DNA from: Vreelandella piezotolerans
GTDB taxonomy: Bacteria > Pseudomonadota > Gammaproteobacteria > Pseudomonadales > Halomonadaceae
Length of the DNA stretch: 64,000 nt
Direction of reading: 5' to 3'
NCBI RefSeq assembly: GCF_012427705.1
Contig: NZ_CP048602.1
Coordinates: forward strand, 3,534,001-3,598,000
Made by a program: the position numbers and the translations under genes. The notes below the pieces were generated by a model. That model saw only the letters and a program-made list of their open reading frames with translations, was not told where the DNA came from and did no database searches. Of the stretch, positions 8,669 through 16,745 are shown in pieces (the stretch's first letter is position 1; every line of letters begins with the position of its first letter).

Positions 8669-9565
8669 CTACTGCATCGCCATCATTAGCTTCCATAAAT
8701 AGTCGGCAGCGGGCGAGAGCCTTCTGCCGACACGCTTGACCAAGTTGCCCTGGCTGCTGGCCGCCATGGGGTGATCGATCGGGATCGCCTTCAACAGCCC
8801 CGCCTCGATCTCGCTGCGTGCAGCGGCCGCCGTCATGAACGACACCCCAATCCCCGCGCTCGCCATACGCCGCGAGACGGAGTGCAAATTACAGCGGTAT
8901 GCGGGGGTGGCAGGCTGCCCCGCCGCGCCCAATAGCGCATTCACGAACTGCTGAGAGCCCGACACGTCGGGCAGAAAAATTAGCTTATGCTGCAGCAGTT
9001 CCGCCACGCTCACCCGCTCATGGTTGGCCAACGCATGGGAAGGTGCCACGAGCGCACACAGCGGCCCCCTTTCAAACGAGTGCACCACCAAGCGTGGGTC
9101 GGAGATCGGTCCATAGGTGATGGCAATGTCGACCTCGTCGTTGGCCACCATCTCATGGGGTTCGCGAGGGTAGTAAATGCCGGTTTTGATCTCGATAAGC
9201 ACATCTGGGTAGTGCTCAGAGACCCGCTTCATCACATGGTTGATAAAGCTATCCACAAAGCCATCGCCCACCGACACCACCACTTTCCCGGCCTGCAAGT
9301 TACGTAGCCGCGACAGCGTATCGCCCAGCTCAGAGTTCAGCCGCCGCTGGGCCAAAAAGCCATCCACCACCAGCTGACCCGCCTCAGTGAGCATGACATG
9401 CCGCCCCTGACGCTCCAGCAGTGCCATGCCCAGCGCCTGCTCCAACGAGCGGATCTGCCGGCTCACCACCGACGGGTTGGTATGCAAATGCTCCGCCGCC
9501 GCGCGAATACCGCCGCAGCTGCTGACCTCCAAGAGATAGAAGGCGCGTTTGTCGAGTAGGGTCAT
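8669..9565 (-). CDS. LysR-family transcriptional regulator
   Basis: A 298-residue LysR-type regulator. The winged helix-turn-helix lies at about residues 5-65 (GGIRAAAEHLHTNPSVVSRQIRSLE, shown in part, then LERQGRHVMLTEAG), and a periplasmic-binding-protein-like effector domain follows. It is convergent with abgT and may control the M20-abgT pair, but LysR genes are usually divergent from their targets, so this is a guess. I prefer the ATG at 9565, with GGATGAAG upstream, to a GTG nine codons earlier. Confidence 0.85.
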   Translation of the reverse strand: MTLLDKRAFYLLEVSSCGGIRAAAEHLHTNPSVVSRQIRSLEQALGMALLERQGRHVMLTEAGQLVVDGFLAQRRLNSELGDTLSRLRNLQAGKVVVSVGDGFVDSFINHVMKRVSEHYPDVLIEIKTGIYYPREPHEMVANDEVDIAITYGPISDPRLVVHSFERGPLCALVAPSHALANHERVSVAELLQHKLIFLPDVSGSQQFVNALLGAAGQPATPAYRCNLHSVSRRMASAGIGVSFMTAAAARSEIEAGLLKAIPIDHPMAASSQGNLVKRVGRRLSPAADYLWKLMMAMQ

Positions 9566-9731
9566 GGAGGCTTCATCCAGAGCGTGGTGCACTCAAAGCG
9601 TGCTAACGATTGACGAACATCCTAGCGGTTGCGCGCGAACGGTCAATTCGATGAAGGCCATGGGGATAAAAAACGGCTGGGCGCGTCATGTAGCGTGCTT
9701 GCCGAGCCAGTCTATGCATGTGTAATAACGA

Positions 9732-9763
9732 TCGCCCTGGCACCGCGACACGGCCCAGGGCGA
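9732..9763. terminator. GC-rich hairpin downstream of tctA
   Basis: TCGCCCTGG (9732-9740) can pair with CCAGGGCGA (9755-9763) around a 14-nt loop. It lies just after the end of tctA on the minus strand. No clear U-run follows, so it may be a weak terminator or a 3'-end stabilising hairpin. Confidence 0.35.
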
Positions 9764-9788
9764 GAAAGGCTGTCAAACGAGCACTGCG

Positions 9789-11294
9789 TTAGCGGGTGCT
9801 AGGTTGACGCGCGGCCAGCAGTTTGGGTATCCACCAGGGCAGCACCAGTAGCAGCACCGCGGCCACCCAGAGCCCTAAGGAAATGCCCGATTGCCATAGG
9901 ATCCCGACGTCGCCACCGCTAATGGAGAGGGCACGGCGCAGGTTCTGCTCCATCAGTCCGCCCAGCACGTAGCCCAGGATGACGGGAGCCAACGAGAAAC
10001 CCAGCTTACGCAGCAGATAGCCAAACACACCGATCAACAGCATCAAATAGATGGCGAAGAGGTCGGAGTGAAGCTGATACACCCCAACGAACGCCAAAAT
10101 GGCAATGGCGGGCACGAGCACCCAGCGCGGAATGGTCAGCACCCGGGCGAAGACACCGGCCAGCGGCAGGTTGAGCATCAGCAGGACGATGTTGCCAATG
10201 TACAGAGACGCGATCAGCCCTCCGGCCACTTCAGGACGTTCGGTAAACATCATCGGGCCCGGCGTGATGTTGTAGAGCATCAGCGCACCGAGCAGGACCG
10301 CCGTCGTACCCGAGCCAGGGATGCCCAAGGTCAGCATGGGCACGAACGAACCTACCGCCGCGGCATTGTTGGCCGATTCCGGCGCTGCCAGCCCGCGCAT
10401 GTCGCCGGTGCCGAAGGTGTTATCTTTATCGGAGAGGCGCTTTTCCGTGGTGTAGGAGACGGCCCCTGCCACCGACGCGCCGGTGCCCGGCAGTACGCCG
10501 ATGATGAAGCCGATCAATCCCGAGCGGATGATGGCTCCTTTACACCACAGCACCTCTTTGAGACGGACGAAAACGCGCCCCAGCACCGGCAGCTCGCCGT
10601 CGTCGCCCTTGCGCTGCGAGTGCTCCAGCATCAGCAGAATTTCACTAATGGCGAATAAGCCGATGATCATCACGACGAAATCGATCCCGTCGTAAAGCTC
10701 GGGCATACCGAAGGTGTAACGCAAAACACCGCTGCCTGAGTCGATGCCGACGGTGCCAATCAGAATGCCGAGGACGGCGCCAATCGCCGTTTTGATGGGG
10801 TCTTTGCCCATCATCACCGACATGGACGAAAACGCGAAGACCATGAGGGCAAAAAACTCTGCCGGGCCGAACAGTACGGCCACCTTGGCCAGCAGCGGCG
10901 CAAAGAGCGTCAACCCTAGAATGGCAATGGTCGCACCAATGAAGGAGCTCACGGCGGACAGTCCCAGCGCTGGGCCTGCCAGCCCTCGCTGCGCCAGCGG
11001 ATAGCCATCCAAGGTAGTCATCACCGCCCCGGCGTCACCCGGGACATTGAGCAAAATACTCGACATGCGGCCGCCGTATTCGGCGCCGGTGTAGACCGCG
11101 GCCAGCAAGATCAATGAAGACTCGGCGGGTAACCCTAGCGTATAGGCCAGCGGCATGAGAATCGCAATGCCGTTGATGGGGCCAATGCCTGGCAAGGCGC
11201 CAAACAGCGTGCCCAACAGCGCACCCAGCAACGCCAAGCCCAGATTGAGCGGGGTTAGCGCAACGCCAAACCCCTCGATAAGTAAATCGAACAT
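9789..11294 (-). CDS. tctA: TctA: large permease of a tripartite tricarboxylate transporter
   Basis: The 501-residue large membrane subunit of a TTT-family secondary transporter, with about 11-12 helices. Family motifs are clear: GTLFGALPGIGPINGIAILMP near residue 35 (shown in part), YGGRMSSILLNVPG, and a second FIIGVLPGTGASVAG with GLAAPESANNAAA. Such systems import citrate or other carboxylates, driven by an ion gradient and delivered by a binding protein. It is the last gene of the tctC-tctB-tctA unit, 12 bp after tctB. Which carboxylate is moved cannot be read from the sequence. Confidence 0.93.
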   Translation of the reverse strand: MFDLLIEGFGVALTPLNLGLALLGALLGTLFGALPGIGPINGIAILMPLAYTLGLPAESSLILLAAVYTGAEYGGRMSSILLNVPGDAGAVMTTLDGYPLAQRGLAGPALGLSAVSSFIGATIAILGLTLFAPLLAKVAVLFGPAEFFALMVFAFSSMSVMMGKDPIKTAIGAVLGILIGTVGIDSGSGVLRYTFGMPELYDGIDFVVMIIGLFAISEILLMLEHSQRKGDDGELPVLGRVFVRLKEVLWCKGAIIRSGLIGFIIGVLPGTGASVAGAVSYTTEKRLSDKDNTFGTGDMRGLAAPESANNAAAVGSFVPMLTLGIPGSGTTAVLLGALMLYNITPGPMMFTERPEVAGGLIASLYIGNIVLLMLNLPLAGVFARVLTIPRWVLVPAIAILAFVGVYQLHSDLFAIYLMLLIGVFGYLLRKLGFSLAPVILGYVLGGLMEQNLRRALSISGGDVGILWQSGISLGLWVAAVLLLVLPWWIPKLLAARQPSTR

Positions 11295-11306
11295 CGTAGC
11301 AACCCG

Positions 11307-11756
11307 TTAAAGAAAGGAGGCGAACCAGTAGCCGGTGGGCAAGCTGATCCCGAGGGCCGTAGTGAACAGAAAATAACCGACCACCGCCATGAGGACGCCG
11401 GTCGTCAGTGCTTTCACCCAAGAGGCACCGAATAGCCTTGCCAGCGCCGTGACCGCCAGTAGCGATGAGACGATGAATCCCAGTTGCGTGAACAGCACGG
11501 CATAGGCCAACAGCAGCGCCAGTACCAGGAGTAGCCGAAGGGCCAACGTTTTATGGGGCCATTCCCCATTCGGGCCCGGCCTAAAGATCATGACCAAGGC
11601 GAGCAGTGCCAACACGATGGCGAGCACGATCGGAAAGGCCTTGGGACCCACGGGTTCGTAGCTAAAGGTGGTTTTTAGCTGCATGGCCTGGACGGCGATG
11701 AACGCCGCCAGACCGATGAGCGCAATACCCAGCATTCGGTCGGCGGCGATTCTCAT
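11307..11756 (-). CDS. tctB: TctB: small permease of a tripartite tricarboxylate transporter
   Basis: The 149-residue small membrane subunit with four hydrophobic segments (about residues 8-25, 42-60, 75-105 and 112-140). It pairs with TctA in the inner membrane. The poorly conserved sequence fits the TctB family by size, topology (LGIALIGLAAFIAVQAMQL start) and position. Its start overlaps the tctC stop (ATGA), indicating translational coupling. Confidence 0.88.
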   Translation of the reverse strand: MRIAADRMLGIALIGLAAFIAVQAMQLKTTFSYEPVGPKAFPIVLAIVLALLALVMIFRPGPNGEWPHKTLALRLLLVLALLLAYAVLFTQLGFIVSSLLAVTALARLFGASWVKALTTGVLMAVVGYFLFTTALGISLPTGYWFASFL

Positions 11757-12745
11757 TGGGTCAGACCTACTTCTGCGGCTAAACCTTGGAACTCAGCGAC
11801 CTGCTCTTGGACGTAGCGATCGAAGTCGTCACCGAACCGCGCCATGGGGAACAAACCTCGCGCCTCACGCAGCTCGGCGAAGACCGGGTCTTCCGCCAGT
11901 TGCTGCATGCGCTCCACCCACGCCTGGTACGCTTCGTCACTGACCTCTGGCCCCATGTAGTACCCCCGCCAGATGGGCCACTCCACGTCATAGCCCTGTT
12001 CGGCAGCGGTCGGAATCTCTGCATAGGGGCCTTCCATACGCTCTTCGGAGAGCGCCGCCAACACGCGGATGGTGCCGCCCTCGAGCTGTGACCTCAGTTC
12101 GGACAGGTCACCGGTGAACACCTGAATATGGTTACCTAACAAGGCGGCCAGCGCCTCACCACCGCCCTCGAAGGCCACGTAGCGCAGGTCTCTGGGCGAC
12201 ATGTCGCCGGATTTCGCAATCAGCGCTGCCTTCATCCAGTCCTGGCTACCCACGGTGCCACCGGCACCGAAAGCAATCTCGTTCGGGTTCTCTTTCAGGT
12301 CCGCCATGAGGTCGCCAAGGTTCTGCCACGGCGCATCGGCGCTGACGACGATCGCGCCGTAATCAACGCCCAAGGCCCCTAGCCAGCGCACTTCATCGGC
12401 GTCGTACTCGCCAAACTTGCCCAGCGCCAGGTTCACCGCCGCACCGGTGCTGGCCGCCACGATAAGACCGGGGTCATCCGTGCGCACGCCGTTGACATGG
12501 TTATACGCCACCGCCCCGATGCCGCCGGGCATGTAGCTCACCATCATGGGACGACTGATCAAGGCCGTCTCTTGCAGGCCGTTCGCCGCCAAGCGACACG
12601 TCAAATCGTATCCACCGCCGGGTTTGGCAGGCGCGATACACTCGGTCGCGTCGGGGATGGCTTGAGCGTGTGCCTGGCCCATCAGCAGTGCACTACTCAT
12701 CAGGGCGAGACGAGAGGTGTGGCGTAGCGTAGCGTTGAGCTTCAT
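11753..12745 (-). CDS. tctC: TctC: periplasmic binding protein of a tripartite tricarboxylate transporter
   Basis: A 330-residue secreted solute receptor of the Bug/TctC family. The first about 27 residues are a Sec signal ending in GQAHAQA. CIAPAKPGGGYDLTCR is the conserved carboxylate-contacting loop, and ISRPMMVSYMPGGIGAVAYN and AFGAGGTVGSQDW are typical. AGGAG lies 6 nt before the ATG. It is first in the operon and is divergent from tctDE, which presumably induces it on sensing the substrate. Confidence 0.93.
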   Translation of the reverse strand: MKLNATLRHTSRLALMSSALLMGQAHAQAIPDATECIAPAKPGGGYDLTCRLAANGLQETALISRPMMVSYMPGGIGAVAYNHVNGVRTDDPGLIVAASTGAAVNLALGKFGEYDADEVRWLGALGVDYGAIVVSADAPWQNLGDLMADLKENPNEIAFGAGGTVGSQDWMKAALIAKSGDMSPRDLRYVAFEGGGEALAALLGNHIQVFTGDLSELRSQLEGGTIRVLAALSEERMEGPYAEIPTAAEQGYDVEWPIWRGYYMGPEVSDEAYQAWVERMQQLAEDPVFAELREARGLFPMARFGDDFDRYVQEQVAEFQGLAAEVGLTQ

Positions 12746-12831
12746 GACGAACTCCTATTGTTTTATGGTACGCGGGAGCAGGAAGGCCCGAACCCGTTCA
12801 TACTGGAATGACCAGCGCCATGTTAGGCAGG

Positions 12832-12853
12832 CAACCTTTCATCAACCTGTCAT
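12832..12853. promoter_or_regulatory. Tandem 11-bp direct repeats, likely TctD site
   Basis: CAACCTTTCAT is followed directly by CAACCTGTCAT (10 of 11 bases the same, 11-bp period, one helical turn). Tandem direct repeats with this period are the usual recognition sites of OmpR/PhoB-type response regulators. The site lies in the 139-bp gap between divergent tctC and tctD, so phosphorylated TctD is the natural candidate to bind there. Confidence 0.55.
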
Positions 12854-12884
12854 TTACTTGATCACCTCCTGAGACTTTAGTCAT

Positions 12885-13553
12885 ATGCGCCTAATCATCG
12901 TCGAAGACGATCCGATGATCGCCCGCTCGCTGGATCACGCGTTATCCCCGCTGGGCAATAGCGTCGACGCCTTCTCACGGCTAAAGGATGCACGTGCGGC
13001 GCTCCGCCATGACCGCTTCGATCTCCTGCTGCTCGATTTGGGCCTGCCCGATGGCAACGGGCTAGAGCTGCTGAGCGAGTTACGTGAACGTGGCGATAAA
13101 ACCCCCGTACTGATCCTGACGGCCAGAGATGGCATCGAAGATCGCGTCAAGGGGCTCGATCTAGGCGCCGACGACTACCTGGCCAAGCCGTTTTCATTGG
13201 CGGAGCTCGAAGCGCGCGTACGCGCACTGCTGCGCCGCAGCCAGCAGCGCAGCGATAATCGTCTGATGCTAGGACCGCTGTGCCTCGACCCAATGGCGGG
13301 CACGGCCACACTCGACGGGGTCACGCTTGCCCTGCCCCGCCGCGAGCGACGCCTGCTCGAAGGGCTCTTGCTGCACGCTGGCAGTATTGCCCCACGGGAG
13401 ATGCTGGAAAGTCGCGTGTTCAGCTTTGGTGATGTCGGCTCTAATGCACTGGAGGTGTACGTTAGCCGGTTACGTAAGCGCCTTCAGGGCAGCGGTTTGC
13501 ACATCCGCACGTTTCGTGGCCTCGGCTATCGGCTCGAGGAAGCGCCGACGTGA
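12885..13553 (+). CDS. tctD: TctD-like OmpR-family response regulator
   Basis: A 222-residue two-domain response regulator. The receiver domain (about 1-115) has the acidic pair in IVEDDPMI, the phospho-accepting Asp in LLLLDLGLPDGNG (about 51), the conserved Thr/Ser in LILTARDG and the Lys in LAKPF. The C-terminal winged helix (about 125-220, ending FRGLGYRLEEA) is of the OmpR type. It is divergent from tctCBA and overlaps tctE. By analogy with Salmonella TctD it should activate the transporter genes. Confidence 0.9.
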   Translation: MRLIIVEDDPMIARSLDHALSPLGNSVDAFSRLKDARAALRHDRFDLLLLDLGLPDGNGLELLSELRERGDKTPVLILTARDGIEDRVKGLDLGADDYLAKPFSLAELEARVRALLRRSQQRSDNRLMLGPLCLDPMAGTATLDGVTLALPRRERRLLEGLLLHAGSIAPREMLESRVFSFGDVGSNALEVYVSRLRKRLQGSGLHIRTFRGLGYRLEEAPT

Positions 13554-14959
13554 CCCAGGTCGTAGGTTCGTTGAAGGCGCGTTTGGCGATTTGGCTGCTG
13601 GTCATGGTCTCGGGGCTAGGGGCACTGCTCTTGATGGAGGCCTATGGCGCCTCTCAGCGTGCCGCCGAACGCGCTTTCGATAGCCAGCTGGCCGCCGCCG
13701 CGCTGACGGTGGCCGATGCGATTCAGTGGGAAGGCCGCGACCCTGTCGTCAGCATTCCCCTCGCTGCGCTGCAGATTCTCGCCACCGCCCATCAGGAGCG
13801 GGTTTTCTACACCGTGCTCGATCACGATGGGCGACGCATTTCGTATAACCTCGACATCGTCATTCCCGAGGCCGATCAGGCCGCGGCAGCGGACGCCCCG
13901 ATTTGGCGGGACACGACCCAGGCTGGCACGCGGTGGCGGCTGCATGGGCGTGAATACGACTCGGCTGGCTGGGACATTCAGGACCCGGTACAGATATGGG
14001 TCGGTCATACGACCGAAGGTCGACGCGTCTTGACCCATGAACTCTTCGAGCGCGCGATCCTCCGCTTCGTCGCCATGGTGCTGCTGGCCGCTCTCTTGAT
14101 GCTGCTGGCGATGCGCGTGGCGCTAACCCCGATGCGCCAGCTACGCCATCGTCTGCGCCAACGTCAGGCCGACGACATGCGCCCCCTCGATATGCAGGTT
14201 CCGGAAGAGCTGCGCGAGATGGTCGAGGCATTGGATACTCTGTTCAGCCGACAGCGCAAGAGTCGCGACAATTTACTCCGCTTTACGGCCGACGCCAGCC
14301 ATCAGCTCAAAACGCCGCTGGCCGGCCTACAAAGCACCAGCGAACTGGCGCTGCAGAGTCATGCTCCCGACGTGTGGTATCAGGCGCTTGTCGATGTCCA
14401 CGAGGGTGCCCAGCGTACCAGCCGTCTAGCCGGACAGCTGCTCAGCCTGGCGCGACTTCGTCACATGGAGGAGGCAGAAGAGAGTCAGCCGCTCGACCTG
14501 GGGGCGCTGCTCCGCGACAGCGTGCTCGAGTGGGCCCAGCGCGACATGGCGGCTCAGCATGATCTTGGGCTCGCAGAGCTGCCTAGTGAGCCGATGGTCG
14601 TGCAGGGGCAAGCCTGGGCGCTGCGCGAACTGCTGGGTAATCTCATCGATAACGCGCTGCGCTATACGCCGCCGGGCAGCGAAATCACGCTAGGCCTTTA
14701 CGCCAACGACGATGGGCTCGTGCTGTACATCGACGACAATGGCCCTGGGGTGGACGCCGAGGTTCGCCATCGACTGCGGCAACCCTTCGAGCGCGGCGGA
14801 CGCCAGGATACTCACGGCTCGGGATTGGGCCTTGCCATTGTGGATAACATTGCACAGCGCCACGCGGCCACGCTCGAGATCAAAGAGCGCCTCCCCCAAG
14901 GGCTACGCATCGAGGTGCACTTTCAACCGTCAGTTCAACCGTTAGAGGAGCTAGCGTGA
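13550..14959 (+). CDS. tctE: TctE-like sensor histidine kinase
   Basis: A 469-residue membrane kinase. Two membrane helices (about residues 10-30 and 165-185) flank a periplasmic sensor domain. The cytoplasmic part has the H-box ASHQLKTPLAGL (phospho-accepting His about 245), N-box NLIDNALRYTPPG, G1 DNGPGV and G2 GSGLGLAIV. The GTG start overlaps the tctD stop, with GAGGA upstream. It should phosphorylate TctD. The next gene overlaps it and encodes a periplasmic binding protein, which may present the ligand to this kinase. Confidence 0.9.
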   Translation: MTQVVGSLKARLAIWLLVMVSGLGALLLMEAYGASQRAAERAFDSQLAAAALTVADAIQWEGRDPVVSIPLAALQILATAHQERVFYTVLDHDGRRISYNLDIVIPEADQAAAADAPIWRDTTQAGTRWRLHGREYDSAGWDIQDPVQIWVGHTTEGRRVLTHELFERAILRFVAMVLLAALLMLLAMRVALTPMRQLRHRLRQRQADDMRPLDMQVPEELREMVEALDTLFSRQRKSRDNLLRFTADASHQLKTPLAGLQSTSELALQSHAPDVWYQALVDVHEGAQRTSRLAGQLLSLARLRHMEEAEESQPLDLGALLRDSVLEWAQRDMAAQHDLGLAELPSEPMVVQGQAWALRELLGNLIDNALRYTPPGSEITLGLYANDDGLVLYIDDNGPGVDAEVRHRLRQPFERGGRQDTHGSGLGLAIVDNIAQRHAATLEIKERLPQGLRIEVHFQPSVQPLEELA

Positions 14960-16002
14960 TGCAGCGTGTATGGGTAGTGGCGTTACTGATAGGGGGCTCG
15001 CTCGCGTCCTTGCCCAGCCTGGCCGTCACGCCACTCGTGGTCGAAGCCGCCTTGGATCGGCAGGTGGTCGCACCGCTGCTGGCCACTTTCGAGCAGGCCC
15101 ACCCGGGCATCGAGCTGAGCTACCGTGACAGGAGCACCTTGGAAGTGGACCGCTTAGTCGTGGCGGCCGACCCGCCGCCCGATGTGGTGATCAGCTCCGC
15201 CATGCCTTGGCAGATGAACCGCATCAATCAAGGCTACGCCCAACGGCTGGACTCCGAGCTGGCCAACGAGTGGCCCGAATGGGCGAAATGGCGTAATGAG
15301 GTGTTTGGGTTTACCTTCGAGCCGATCGTCATGGCCTACCGGCTCGATCTAGCGCGCCATATGCTGCCGCCGCACACCCATGCGGATTTACAGCGCCTAC
15401 TGGAGACCCAGCGCGATACGTTGCAAGGCAGGGTCACCACCTATTCGCCGTCCGAGAGCGGGATCGGCTACACGCTCTTTCAGCAAGATGCGCGCTATAC
15501 CGAGCGATTTTGGGACCTGGTCACCGCGCTTGGCGCAAACGATGCGCACCTCGCTCCCAATACCCGAACGATGCTCGAAGGGCTATCGGAAGGACGCTAC
15601 TGGCTGGGCTATAACCTGCTGGGTTCCTACGCCATGGTGTGGGCCCAAGAGCATCCCGAAGTGATCGTTCAGGTTCCCCAGGATTACGCCTTGGTGGTAA
15701 TGCGCACCGGCTTCATCCACCGTGATGCGCCCAACCCTCGCGCCGCCCAAGCCTTCATGAACTTTCTGCTCAGCCGTGATGGCCAGCGGGTGCTCGCAGC
15801 ACAAACCCCGCTGTTCAGCGTCCGCCCCGACATCATAGGACCCTATACGGCGCAGCGCCTTCGCGACCAAGTCGGCGACCGCCTCTACCCCATTCCGCTC
15901 AACGCCTCGGTGCTGGCTTTCGTCGATCCCCAACGCCGCCAAGCGTTCATGGCGCGCTGGGCGCGTGAGTTCGACCGCTCTTGGCGTGAGGGGGATCAGT
16001 GA
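14959..16002 (+). CDS. Periplasmic binding protein attached to the tctDE two-component system
   Basis: A 347-residue secreted protein of the ABC-type extracellular solute-binding fold (group with Fe3+ and PgtC-like receptors). It has a signal peptide (about residues 1-23), then LVVEAALDRQVVAPLLATFE and PPPDVVISSAMPWQ. No ABC permease or ATPase is nearby. It overlaps tctE by 1 nt (TGATG), with GAGGAG upstream, so it is made with the kinase. Known parallels such as PgtC suggest a sensor accessory that binds the signal molecule and engages TctE. The ATG at 14959 is preferred to the GTG one codon earlier. The role is inferred from context. Confidence 0.82.
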   Translation: MQRVWVVALLIGGSLASLPSLAVTPLVVEAALDRQVVAPLLATFEQAHPGIELSYRDRSTLEVDRLVVAADPPPDVVISSAMPWQMNRINQGYAQRLDSELANEWPEWAKWRNEVFGFTFEPIVMAYRLDLARHMLPPHTHADLQRLLETQRDTLQGRVTTYSPSESGIGYTLFQQDARYTERFWDLVTALGANDAHLAPNTRTMLEGLSEGRYWLGYNLLGSYAMVWAQEHPEVIVQVPQDYALVVMRTGFIHRDAPNPRAAQAFMNFLLSRDGQRVLAAQTPLFSVRPDIIGPYTAQRLRDQVGDRLYPIPLNASVLAFVDPQRRQAFMARWAREFDRSWREGDQ

Positions 16003-16130
16003 TGACTGCTAATGGAAGCCCAGCGTCCGCTATGGTGGTACTCAAGGCGGGTCATATTTTGAGGTAAATAAAAAAGTTCTCTGAATACCTGACATCGGCC
16101 CATGGGTTCGTTGGGCGCCAGACGGACAAC

Positions 16131-16571
16131 TCAACTAACTGTAATAACGCCACATTGTGCCAAGTGCCCTACCTTATGCGATACGCTTCCCGCGACCATA
16201 CCGCCTAAATCACTGAGTCCGCGACTACCCATCACGATCACGTCGACGCCTTCGCGCCTTGATACTTCCAATATGATATCGACAGGCCTGCCTTGTTCGA
16301 TCATTGTCTCGATATTGCGGATGCCTTTCGCTTTAGCAAACGTTTCGGCTTCTTCAAGCAGTGCCTCGCCCGCTGACGCCAAGTGTTCGGACGTTGCATC
16401 ACTTGCAAGCACGCCGACACCCCAGATCAGCTTGGTAGTGTTACCAACCACCTCAGGAATATGCAGCACGTAAACCTTCGTACTGTTTTGCTCTGACAAT
16501 TTGCACGCCACGGACAGCGCATGCTGTGAGTGTACAGAACCATCGATAGGCACCAAAATCTTGGTATACAT
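16131..16571 (-). CDS. Universal stress protein (single UspA domain)
   Basis: A 146-residue cytoplasmic UspA-fold protein. MYTKILVPIDGSVHSQHAL is the typical start, and the C-terminal nucleotide loop GSRGLSDLGGMVAGSVSHKV is present (G-2x-G-9x-G-S type), so ATP binding is likely. The ATG at 16571 follows GGAGATGTT; longer frames upstream lack support. It is divergent from the BenM/CatM-like gene. The operator at 16730-16744 and its companion block are oriented so that this gene, not the regulator, lies in the position that catA and catB occupy at the other two sites. It is therefore probably part of the aromatic regulon. Confidence 0.88.
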   Translation of the reverse strand: MYTKILVPIDGSVHSQHALSVACKLSEQNSTKVYVLHIPEVVGNTTKLIWGVGVLASDATSEHLASAGEALLEEAETFAKAKGIRNIETMIEQGRPVDIILEVSRREGVDVIVMGSRGLSDLGGMVAGSVSHKVGHLAQCGVITVS

Positions 16572-16668
16572 AACATCTCCGACATTGACTAAAGTATGAG
16601 AAATATCCTTCAGCAAAACTGATAGCTTATACTTTTTAGGTATTTTGAGCGCTCTGCCAGAAAGATTA

Positions 16669-16674
16669 ATTATA
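16669..16674 (-). promoter_or_regulatory. Candidate -10 element of the usp promoter
   Basis: Read on the minus strand, 16674-16669 is TATAAT, a perfect -10 hexamer, 97 bp before the usp start codon. The matching -35 position has only CAATGG, as expected for a promoter that needs an activator. The ATAC-N7-GTAT operator would then sit about 70-80 bp upstream of the transcription start, a normal place for a LysR recognition site. Confidence 0.35.
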
Positions 16675-16704
16675 GCTAGAAAATGCCATTTCCATTGGCA
16701 TTTC

Positions 16705-16744
16705 TCCAATATCTTTCGGACAGAAAGCCATACCCAGGAGGTAT
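16705..16744. promoter_or_regulatory. BenM/CatM-type operator over the regulator's ribosome-binding site
   Basis: ATAC-CCAGGAG-GTAT (16730-16744) is a perfect match to the ATAC-N7-GTAT dyad known for BenM and CatM of Acinetobacter. A block TCCAATATCTTTC (16705-16717) lies 12 nt to its left, the same arrangement as at catA and catB. The dyad contains the Shine-Dalgarno AGGAGGT of the LysR gene starting at 16746, so binding should block the regulator's own expression. The geometry points to the minus-strand usp gene as the activated target. Confidence 0.7.
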
Positions 16745-16745
16745 A

